39,789 nucleotides of DNA from Sulfurimonas sp. GTDB lineage: Bacteria; Campylobacterota; Campylobacteria; Campylobacterales; Sulfurimonadaceae. The notes below the pieces were generated by a model. The model was not told where the DNA came from. It ran no database searches and was given only the letters and a program-made list of their open reading frames with translations. Numbering within the stretch: position 1 is the first letter of the stretch; every line of letters begins with the position of its first letter. The stretch lies in contig JALSLQ010000075.1 in assembly GCA_026988235.1 (NCBI GenBank), forward strand, positions 1 to 39,789. Direction: 5' to 3'. The position numbers were made by a program, and so were the translations under genes. Below are positions 16,373 to 23,068 of the stretch, in pieces.

Positions 16373-16612
16373 CTACTCCTCTAACTTATTGATTTTTCTT
16401 ACCGCTCTAATGATCTCATCATCATCCAATTTTCCCAACATCTTTATCACGGCTGCTGCTGCTTGAGGTTTTGCACGCCCTAGCTTCCAGTCTTGATATG
16501 TACGCATAGAAATCCCTAGACTTTGAGCCATATCTTTAAGAGAAATTTTTTTCCCATTATTTTGAGACTCTATTGAGTTATGTAAGATATTAAATAAGTC
16601 ATTAATTTGCAT
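16373..16612 (-). CDS. Small helix-turn-helix DNA-binding protein
   Basis: A 79-residue protein with an XRE-like helix-turn-helix: KKISLKDMAQSLGISMRTYQDWKLGRAKPQAAAAVIKML covers nearly the whole domain, with GISMRTYQDWKLGRAKP as turn and recognition helix. Probably a dimeric transcription regulator. A TATAAT box sits seven bases upstream of the ATG with no ribosome site, suggesting a leaderless mRNA. The 200-base AT-rich region upstream contains a short perfect inverted repeat and iterated TACAT-like words that could be operators. Its partner is the 77-residue protein downstream. Confidence 0.82.
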   Translation of the reverse strand: MQINDLFNILHNSIESQNNGKKISLKDMAQSLGISMRTYQDWKLGRAKPQAAAAVIKMLGKLDDDEIIRAVRKINKLEE

Positions 16613-16619
16613 AAATGAG

Positions 16620-16625
16620 ATTATA
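16620..16625 (-). promoter_or_regulatory. -10 box placed for a leaderless HTH transcript
   Basis: TATAAT-CTCATTT-ATG on the minus strand; seven bases lie between the box and the start codon and there is no Shine-Dalgarno sequence. Confidence 0.55.
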
Positions 16626-16813
16626 CGGATTTTATACTTAAATATACATTTTATTTAACATAAATATGTAATTAATGTATGTAATATAAATTTAAATGTA
16701 TATTATATAATGTATAATATGTTAAGCATAAAGTAAATACTGTAATACATACGGTTTACCGTGTAATAATTAGAGAATTTATTCCATTGAAGGGAAATAA
16801 AATAAATTTTTTC
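16626..16813. other. AT-rich intergenic island with repeated short words
   Basis: About 190 bases without a gene between the DUF342 gene and the HTH gene. From about 16640 to 16720 it is nearly all A/T with iterated TACAT/ATGTA words and the palindrome ATTATATAAT. Near 16752 lies a perfect inverted repeat ACGGT-TT-ACCGT. No ORF or RNA gene was recognised. It probably holds the HTH gene's control region. Confidence 0.5.
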
Positions 16814-18487
16814 TTAATTGTTTATGGCTATTGATTTTCCAATTGGATGGAGTGTAATGAGATTTTCTTTAATTTCAAGGTAGAAAGGAGTGTAAGACTT
16901 TGCATCTGTTTTATAAGCAATTTCATGTGATGTATCTATTGTAAATATAATGTTGTTTAGACCTCTAAAAGCTTCTTTAACTGTAATAGTGGCATTTTTA
17001 TATGAGTTTTGTATTGCAGTTTTTTCACTTTTCAATGTCCTTGTCTCTTTTTCAATTGCATCAATTCTACCTAAACTATGTCTTTTTGCTTCTTGGAGTT
17101 TATATTTTAAATCTTCAATATCATTATCAATAAACTTTATTTTACTTTTTAAAATAGGAATATCACGATAATTTATTTTAAATATATTGTCTTCTCCGCT
17201 TACAAGCCGCACGGTAATTGAATTTGAAGCATATATCTTTAGATTGTTTTTTACATGACCGATAGTGACATCTTGTGCATATATTGATCCTCCTATGGAA
17301 GAATCAATAGTAACAGTAGTTGCATATACAACACCACCTTCAAGCAAGGATATTTTCGCTTCATGACATCTTAGAGTTCCTTTATGTCTGTTAATCGTTG
17401 CATATTTAGCATATTGTTCAGACTCTTGGTGTGTAGCACCCTCAATGTCTAATGTTACGGCTTCAAGGCGACTTTTTGCACCGACAAAACCATCAACATG
17501 TATTCGTTGGGAAACTAGGTTGACACCCTCTTTGATTGTATCTCGATTTGTATCATGTTGGGCTACAATAACTTCTATATTATTGTTTTCTAAATCATCA
17601 ACAAGATCCCTATGTCTTGAAATTTCACTGATTTTAATTCGGTTATCAACAAGTAATTCACTCCCATCATAATGTACATAACCGCGTATTTTACTAATAT
17701 ATCGTTTTGTCGTAGTGTTTTCTTCAATCCTAATGAAATTTTCATCCACTCTGGCTTGTAAATCATCTACATTCGTAGCAAAATCAGTATCTATATATTC
17801 GCCAAAAGCATTGAAGCCATTTTTCCCATAAACAGGTTTTTTATACTCAACAAGCAATTCGTTCTCTTCAACCTCAATGACTTCACTTTTATGCTCTTTT
17901 TCTTTAAACCAAAAAATAAGTTTGCTAGGGCGTGTAATAACAGGGTCAAAACCACTAAAAAGTGGAATTTTCACTCTTTTTGTGAATTTTCCAGCATATA
18001 TATATTTGACTAAAAGTTTCAAATATTTTTTCATATCTTCATCAAATATATTAATGAGTATCTTATGGTAAGCCTTGATTTTATTAAATTCTCTAAAAAG
18101 TTTTTTTAACAAATCAATAGGTTTGAGTGTTTTGTAAGGGATTTGTGAGTCAGGTGACAATATAAGTATAGGATGTGTGAAAAATTTTGAATAATCTATT
18201 GTATATTCAAGTTCACACTCCATTTTCTCTTTTTTAGTGGCTGTTATTGTATAAAGCTGATGAAATTCTATATGTTCATTTAATATTTTTGTTTTATTTT
18301 TGTATTGTTCTTGCGCCTCTTTACTATAAAGTTCAAAAGATTCATTGGCATTACTTTTTATATATGTATCAACTTTGTTAATAATAAAATCACATTGTGA
18401 AGGAGAAATAAGGTTTTCTTCTGCAAAAGTATTTAATGCTTCTTCTATATATCTTGTTTTAATAATTTTATTTTCTATGTGTGGCAT
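16814..18487 (-). CDS. DUF342 (FapA-like) protein
   Basis: A 557-residue cytoplasmic protein. The middle (residues about 190-440) is the DUF342 region: VYGKNGFNAFGEYID, then KIRGYVHYDGSELLVDNRIKI, VHVDGFVGAKSRLEA-like and GGVVYATTVTIDSSIGGSIYAQDVTIGHV, a right-handed beta-helix type repeat. A coiled coil (about 450-500) follows, then a short C-terminal beta domain. In Vibrio the related FapA is a flagellar assembly regulator; in Campylobacterota the role is not established. Last gene of a three-gene operon, 3 bases after the coiled-coil gene. No flagellar gene is nearby. Confidence 0.82.
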   Translation of the reverse strand: MPHIENKIIKTRYIEEALNTFAEENLISPSQCDFIINKVDTYIKSNANESFELYSKEAQEQYKNKTKILNEHIEFHQLYTITATKKEKMECELEYTIDYSKFFTHPILILSPDSQIPYKTLKPIDLLKKLFREFNKIKAYHKILINIFDEDMKKYLKLLVKYIYAGKFTKRVKIPLFSGFDPVITRPSKLIFWFKEKEHKSEVIEVEENELLVEYKKPVYGKNGFNAFGEYIDTDFATNVDDLQARVDENFIRIEENTTTKRYISKIRGYVHYDGSELLVDNRIKISEISRHRDLVDDLENNNIEVIVAQHDTNRDTIKEGVNLVSQRIHVDGFVGAKSRLEAVTLDIEGATHQESEQYAKYATINRHKGTLRCHEAKISLLEGGVVYATTVTIDSSIGGSIYAQDVTIGHVKNNLKIYASNSITVRLVSGEDNIFKINYRDIPILKSKIKFIDNDIEDLKYKLQEAKRHSLGRIDAIEKETRTLKSEKTAIQNSYKNATITVKEAFRGLNNIIFTIDTSHEIAYKTDAKSYTPFYLEIKENLITLHPIGKSIAINN

Positions 18488-18490
18488 TAT

Positions 18491-19141
18491 TTAGTACTCA
18501 AGCAAATCACTATAGTCGTACTTGTCAAAATCAAGATAAAGCTTTCCATTTTGTTTGATGACTCTGACATCACTATCATACACTGCCAAAAATCTTTTTT
18601 TAATAATTTTTCGCTGATAAGATTCTAAATCAAGTGTTTTAAGATACTCTTTAAGCTCAACGATTTTATTTTCATCTTCTACATCTATAGCTTTTTGAAC
18701 TTGAGGCATTGGTTCAACATCATGCACAGCATCTACACTTTGAGAAAGAAGCTTTGTATTAAGTAACTCTAAAACTTGTTTTAACTGTTCATCTTTTGTG
18801 CTGTAAACTTTTTCTATCTTACTCATTTCATCACGAAGCATTTGTTCTTTGTCATCTATGAGTTTGTCTATCTTTTCTTCAAGTTGTACTATTTTTGCTT
18901 TCAACTGCAAGTTCTCTTTTTGATACAAAGATAAGACCATAGCTACTGTTGTTTTAGGTTTAGTGGGAACTTTATTTTGTTGAGGTTGTTGCACTGGTGT
19001 ATCCCCATTGTTATCAGGAAGGATTATGTACATTATATTATCCTCAACCATATAGTTTAGTTTTTTACTGCGAAGTTTTGAATTAATCATTTCTTTGGAC
19101 ATTTTAAATTTTTTTGAATATGCATCAAGTGTCAATTTCAT
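18491..19141 (-). CDS. Coiled-coil protein with putative N-terminal DNA-binding motif
   Basis: A 216-residue protein of unknown function. Residues 1-45 (LDAYSKKFKMSKEMINSKLRSKKLNYMVEDNIMYIIL) look like a MerR/excisionase-type winged helix with a short beta wing. Residues about 50-75 are a Q/P-rich linker, about 80-140 a coiled coil (LQLKAKIVQLEEKIDKLIDDKEQML). Residues about 160-216 form a compact end with ESYQRKIIKKRFLAVYDSDVRVI and KLYLDFDKYDYSDLLEY. It lies 25 bases after the cyclase-like gene and 3 bases before DUF342, with an AAGGAAG ribosome site. Probably a scaffold or regulator working with DUF342. Confidence 0.7.
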   Translation of the reverse strand: MKLTLDAYSKKFKMSKEMINSKLRSKKLNYMVEDNIMYIILPDNNGDTPVQQPQQNKVPTKPKTTVAMVLSLYQKENLQLKAKIVQLEEKIDKLIDDKEQMLRDEMSKIEKVYSTKDEQLKQVLELLNTKLLSQSVDAVHDVEPMPQVQKAIDVEDENKIVELKEYLKTLDLESYQRKIIKKRFLAVYDSDVRVIKQNGKLYLDFDKYDYSDLLEY

Positions 19142-19166
19142 TCATCTTCCTTTATTTGGCGGTTAT

Positions 19167-19802
19167 TTAAAATTTATAAATTGGAGGGATAATTATACCC
19201 GATTTTCTTAGCCAAACACGGTATCCTTTTTTTTCAGTGGCGTGTTTATCTTGAAATGTGTAGAGCGCTGATTTTTTAAACTCTCTTTTTATGAGTAGTT
19301 GATTATACTCTTTGTGAACAGTTAAAAAACGCTGAAAGTTATAATAGGCTGTATCAGAAATCATTACGGTAGAGATATTGAAGTCTTTGTTTTCTAAATA
19401 ACGGGCACAGTCGTTTAGTCCTGTCCCTATAAAGTTTTTATTGCCGAGTATATCTATAAATTGGTTGATTCTTCCTGTATGCACAGCTATACGGAGACCT
19501 TGAAAATAGGAAAATTTTTTTGAGAGTTGTTCTGAAAAATGGTTGAAACTTAGTCCGAGAATTGTTCCGTATCCTCTGAATTTTGGGGTAAGTATACAAT
19601 AAAATCCGTCACCGGTAGGGATGTAGCCTAAGACAAGTTCATTTAAAGGAAGTTTTGCATTTTCAAGAACTCGTTCGATGATTTTTTTGTAACTTCGCGT
19701 TAAAAAATTGATAATTTCAAGTTGCTGTTTTGTAGTAAGTAATGAAAAATTAATAATGTCTATTAAAACAAGATCTGTATTAATTTCTGCTTTATTACTC
19801 AT
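19167..19802 (-). CDS. Class III nucleotidyl cyclase-like domain protein
   Basis: A 211-residue stand-alone domain resembling class III adenylate/guanylate cyclases. The order of motifs fits: LVLIDIINFSLLT (first metal aspartate), LVLGYIPTGDGFYCIL (GDG with the second aspartate), GLRIAVHTGRI, and GTGLNDCARYLE (the N...R pair of the transition-state helix). The lysine expected before the GDG turn for base recognition is missing (GYIPTGDG), so substrate choice may differ or activity be lost. No sensor or membrane region is fused. First gene of the operon with the coiled-coil and DUF342 genes; ribosome site AAAGGA. Confidence 0.72.
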   Translation of the reverse strand: MSNKAEINTDLVLIDIINFSLLTTKQQLEIINFLTRSYKKIIERVLENAKLPLNELVLGYIPTGDGFYCILTPKFRGYGTILGLSFNHFSEQLSKKFSYFQGLRIAVHTGRINQFIDILGNKNFIGTGLNDCARYLENKDFNISTVMISDTAYYNFQRFLTVHKEYNQLLIKREFKKSALYTFQDKHATEKKGYRVWLRKSGIIIPPIYKF

Positions 19803-19861
19803 GTTAGGAATCCTTTAAGTGCTTGATTTTAACATAAAGTTCTTTTAAATGAACTATATAT

Positions 19862-19867
19862 TATAAT
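19862..19867 (+). promoter_or_regulatory. Candidate -10 box of fbaA
   Basis: TATAAT in TATATTATAATTTG, 36 bases before the fbaA ATG; TTAGGAAA serves as ribosome site. Confidence 0.55.
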
Positions 19868-19903
19868 TTGAAAGTTTGAAATTAAATTTTTTAGGAAATA
19901 CTT

Positions 19904-20983
19904 ATGAGTAATGGTGTATTAGATATTGTAAAACCTGGGGTTCTTTTTGGTGATGATGTTTTAAAAGTATATAAACATGCTAAAAAGCTTGGCTTTGCTA
20001 TTCCGGCAGTAAATGTAGTAAATACGGACTCTATCAATAGTGTACTCGAAGCGGCTGCAAAAGCCAATTCTCCGGTTATTATACAATTTAGTAACGGGGG
20101 TGCTTCATACTATGCAGGAAAAGGATTGAGCAACGATGGTGAAAAAGCTGCTATTGTCGGTGCAGTCGCGGGTGCAATCCATACACATATGATGGCTGAG
20201 GCTTACGGAGTGGCTGTGATTTTACATACTGACCACGCTTCAAAAAAATTGCTTCCATGGATAAATGCCCTTTTAGAAGCGGGTGAGAGTTATTATAAAA
20301 CACAAGGAAAACCACTTTTTTCTTCTCATATGCTCGACCTTTCAGAAGAGTCTATCAATGAAAATATTGGTACATGTAAAGCCTATCTGGAAAGAATGAG
20401 TAAAATTGGTATGAGTATAGAAATAGAACTTGGTTGCACAGGCGGAGAAGAAGACGGTGTGGACAATACAAATATGGATAATGCACTTTTATATACTCAA
20501 CCCGAAGAGGTGGCTCTTGCTTATAAAGAGTTGCGTGAAATCTCGCCAAACTTCACAATAGCGGCTTCATTTGGAAATGTGCATGGCGTTTACAAACCTG
20601 GAAATGTGCAACTAACACCTAAAATATTAGATAATTCTCAAAAATACATTCAAGATAAATTTCATACCGAAGAAAAACCTGTAAATTTTGTGTTTCATGG
20701 TGGTTCTGGCTCTGAGCCTGAGGAAATCAGCGAAGCTATTGGCTATGGTGTTATTAAAATGAATATTGATACAGATACACAATGGGCAACATGGAATGGT
20801 GTGAGAAAATATGTTGCAAAATATCATGATTACCTGCAAAGTCAAATTGGAAATCCTGAAGGTGAGGACAAACCAAATAAGAAATATTATGATCCTCGAA
20901 AATGGTTGCGTGCTGGTCAAGAAAGTTTAGTAGAGCGTGTTATTCAAGCCTATAAAGACTTAAATGCAATGGATCGCAACTAG
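19904..20983 (+). CDS. fbaA: Class II fructose-bisphosphate aldolase
   Basis: A 359-residue zinc-dependent aldolase of the E. coli FbaA type. It interconverts fructose-1,6-bisphosphate with dihydroxyacetone phosphate and glyceraldehyde 3-phosphate, serving gluconeogenesis in autotrophic relatives. Seen: FAIPAVNVVNTDSINSVLEAA, VILHTDHASKKLLPW (zinc histidine and catalytic aspartate), SSHMLDLSEES, IEIELGCTGGEEDG, ASFGNVHGVYKPGNV, FVFHGGSGS and MNIDTDTQWA. Full length. Transcribed alone, with a strong terminator 20 bases after the stop. Confidence 0.97.
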   Translation: MSNGVLDIVKPGVLFGDDVLKVYKHAKKLGFAIPAVNVVNTDSINSVLEAAAKANSPVIIQFSNGGASYYAGKGLSNDGEKAAIVGAVAGAIHTHMMAEAYGVAVILHTDHASKKLLPWINALLEAGESYYKTQGKPLFSSHMLDLSEESINENIGTCKAYLERMSKIGMSIEIELGCTGGEEDGVDNTNMDNALLYTQPEEVALAYKELREISPNFTIAASFGNVHGVYKPGNVQLTPKILDNSQKYIQDKFHTEEKPVNFVFHGGSGSEPEEISEAIGYGVIKMNIDTDTQWATWNGVRKYVAKYHDYLQSQIGNPEGEDKPNKKYYDPRKWLRAGQESLVERVIQAYKDLNAMDRN

Positions 20984-21327
20984 GAGTACAATTTTTTATG
21001 AATATCCTTGATACATTTTGTATCAGGATTTTTCGCATAATGTATATGTAAAAGCTGTTTAAGCTTGTTCTCATTAAATCTCCAAAAGTGCTCATTGTCA
21101 AAATCTTCGTGGTTTGTGACCAATGCATGTAACTCTTTTTCACTTAGTTCTCCATGACTGCCTTTTATGATATTTAAAACTAAATCCATTAGTTCACTTT
21201 GTGCCTGAGGGGTTGTGTCATCATCTTTGAGTTGTTTGGTTGGCATGAATTTATACATTTTCCAAGCACTAAGCCCAAGTGCAACTATAAAAGCAATCAT
21301 CATCCATGTAGAAAGAGTTAACTCCAT
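20980..21327 (-). CDS. Small single-pass membrane protein of unknown function
   Basis: A 115-residue protein with one N-terminal membrane helix (about residues 8-23, MMIAFIVALGLSAWKMY) followed by a soluble, probably cytoplasmic domain: SELMDLVLNIIKGSHGELSEKELHALVTNHEDFDNEHFWRFNENKLKQLLHIHY. No known domain recognised; the middle looks like a small helical unit. It has a TAAGGA ribosome site. Its end overlaps the fbaA stop by 4 bases, and the fbaA terminator lies inside its 3' coding end. Confidence 0.7.
   Translation of the reverse strand: MELTLSTWMMIAFIVALGLSAWKMYKFMPTKQLKDDDTTPQAQSELMDLVLNIIKGSHGELSEKELHALVTNHEDFDNEHFWRFNENKLKQLLHIHYAKNPDTKCIKDIHKKLYS
21004..21034 (+). terminator. Rho-independent terminator of fbaA, inside the opposing gene
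   Basis: ATCCTTGATACA-TTT-TGTATCAGGAT with one bulged T, followed by TTTTC. It begins about 20 bases after the fbaA stop and lies within the coding end of the minus-strand gene. Confidence 0.75.
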
Positions 21328-21379
21328 AAATATCCTTATTTTTTCTTAATTATAGGCTTATTTAGATAAAATTCTATTT

Positions 21380-22087
21380 ATGAATGATAAAGTATTTACC
21401 AAACCGATAAAAAAACAGTTTGAATTTGATGAAGAAGTTGCCGCTGTTTTTGATGATATGCTCGAACGCAGTGTTCCTTTTTATAAAGAAGCGCAAAAAA
21501 TTACGGAATTTTTTGCGTTGAAAAATTTGGATGAAAATGGTGTAATCTATGATTTGGGTTGCTCAACAGCATCAACACTACTTAATATTCATAGAAAATT
21601 ATCAATAAAGGCAGAACTTGTCGGACTAGATAATTCTGAAGCAATGCTCCAGCGTGCAAGACAGAAATGCGAAGCGTATGGTGCTGACATTGAAGTTTGT
21701 ACTGCCGATATTCTTGAGTATGATTATAAAGAGGCAAATGTTTTTATAAGTAACTATACTTTGCAGTTTATTCGTCCTTTAGTTCGCGAAGAGTTAGTTA
21801 AAAAAATTGTAGCGGCATTGAAAAAAGAGGGTGTTTTTATATTCAGTGAAAAGGTTATTTCTCATCATCCTAAACTCAACAAAGAATTAATAGAATGTTA
21901 TTATGGTTTCAAAAAAGAACAAGGATATTCTGAATATGAAATTATGCAAAAACGCGAAGCCTTGGAGAATGTACTTGTACCTTATAGTGAAGAAGAAAAT
22001 ATAAAAATGGCATTAAATGCAGGGTTTTCTCATTGTGAAGTAATACTTCGTTGGGCAAATTTTGCTACATTCATAGCCGTAAAGTAA
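21380..22087 (+). CDS. cmoA: Carboxy-S-adenosyl-L-methionine synthase
   Basis: A 235-residue SAM-dependent enzyme of the CmoA family. It makes carboxy-SAM from SAM and prephenate, used by CmoB to form cmo5U in tRNA wobble positions. The N-terminus [30 protein letters not shown] matches CmoA closely; [15 protein letters not shown] is the SAM-binding loop, then [15 protein letters not shown] and [12 protein letters not shown]. cmoB is not in this window. A TAAAAT box lies seven bases from the ATG with no ribosome site, so the mRNA may be leaderless. Confidence 0.93.
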   Translation: MNDKVFTKPIKKQFEFDEEVAAVFDDMLERSVPFYKEAQKITEFFALKNLDENGVIYDLGCSTASTLLNIHRKLSIKAELVGLDNSEAMLQRARQKCEAYGADIEVCTADILEYDYKEANVFISNYTLQFIRPLVREELVKKIVAALKKEGVFIFSEKVISHHPKLNKELIECYYGFKKEQGYSEYEIMQKREALENVLVPYSEEENIKMALNAGFSHCEVILRWANFATFIAVK

Positions 22088-22088
22088 A

Positions 22089-22340
22089 TTACCAGACATT
22101 TTTTTGTACTTTTGGCTTTTCTTTGACAAAAAGACTTTTGACTTTTTTGGCGCCTTTTTTAAGCTCTTTGCCCATAGTATCATAAGTGATGATGTCATCA
22201 TCACCGCACTCTTTGTGGTAATAGCCTTGCAAATCATAGTACTCTTTGCAATCACTGTATACTTTTGCAGAAATTCCGTGTTTGTTTACGCAACCGCTAA
22301 AAAGTATGCTGAGTAGTATTAGTAAATATATTTTTATCAT
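22089..22340 (-). CDS. Small lipoprotein of unknown function
   Basis: 83 residues from the ATG at 22340 (MIKIYLLILLSILFSGC). The track's start at 22352 is a TTG and less likely, since GGAAA then works as ribosome site. LFSGC is a good lipobox, so the mature protein is lipid-anchored at cysteine 17. Two further cysteines (SDCKEYYD, HKECGDD) may form a disulfide. The C-terminus is lysine-rich. Convergent with cmoA (1 base between stops) and 13 bases after nth, so probably in the nth transcript. No family recognised. Confidence 0.68.
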   Translation of the reverse strand: MIKIYLLILLSILFSGCVNKHGISAKVYSDCKEYYDLQGYYHKECGDDDIITYDTMGKELKKGAKKVKSLFVKEKPKVQKNVW

Positions 22341-22365
22341 AATCATTTCCAAGCACTTTGCATAC

Positions 22366-23007
22366 CTAAACCTTAAAACTCTCTTTTGTTTTACAAAATT
22401 CTGTTAAAAAGCACTCTTCACATTTTGGATTTTTAGCAGTGCAAATGTATCTACCAAATAAAACCATTGCCTGATGTAGTACATGTAAGTCTGTTTTAAA
22501 TTTTTTTACCAAAGTAGCTTCTGTTGCCTTTGCGGTTTTATCATCACTGAGTCCAAGTCTGTGTGCAACACGAAAAACATGCGTATCTACTGCCATTAGG
22601 TTTGCACCAGTGTATTCTATCAGTACTACATGTGCTGTTTTTTGCCCGACCCCTGCTAATGTTTGTAAATCTTTTTCATTCATTGGAATTTCACCGTCAT
22701 ATATTTCTTCAAGACGCTTAGCCATGGCAAGAAGGTTTTTTGCTTTGTTGTTAAAAAATGAACAACTGTTAATGAGTCTTTTTATATCTTCTATGTTCGC
22801 TTGGGCAAGGGCTTTAGGAGAAGGGTATTTTTCAAACAAAGCGGGGGTAATAAGATTAACCCGTTTATCGGTGCATTGTGCTGAAAGTGCAACTGATATT
22901 ACTAATTCATAGGCATTTTTATAAGTAAGCTCTGTTACTGCATCACTATAGCGTTCAATAAAGTGTTTTTTTATCTCTTGTATTTCTTTTTTTGTTGCTT
23001 TTTTCAT
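22366..23007 (-). CDS. nth: Endonuclease III
   Basis: A 213-residue base-excision repair glycosylase/AP lyase for oxidised pyrimidines. The helix-hairpin-helix LQTLAGVGQKTAHVVL holds the catalytic lysine, followed by MAVDTHVFRVAHRLGL with the catalytic aspartate. The C-terminal CTAKNPKCEECFLTEFC is the C-X6-C-X2-C-X5-C [4Fe-4S] cluster. Full length. A TAAAAT box lies six bases before the ATG with no ribosome site. Confidence 0.97.
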   Translation of the reverse strand: MKKATKKEIQEIKKHFIERYSDAVTELTYKNAYELVISVALSAQCTDKRVNLITPALFEKYPSPKALAQANIEDIKRLINSCSFFNNKAKNLLAMAKRLEEIYDGEIPMNEKDLQTLAGVGQKTAHVVLIEYTGANLMAVDTHVFRVAHRLGLSDDKTAKATEATLVKKFKTDLHVLHQAMVLFGRYICTAKNPKCEECFLTEFCKTKESFKV

Positions 23008-23032
23008 AAATGTATTTTAGCAACTTATATGC

Positions 23033-23038
23033 TATAAT
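23033..23038 (+). promoter_or_regulatory. Extended -10 promoter of the hybrid kinase gene
   Basis: TGCTATAAT is a complete extended -10 (TGnTATAAT), 31 bases before the ATG at 23069. AAAGGAA serves as ribosome site. It diverges from nth. Confidence 0.65.
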
Positions 23039-23068
23039 CAAATTAATGACTTTACAAAGGAATATGAT

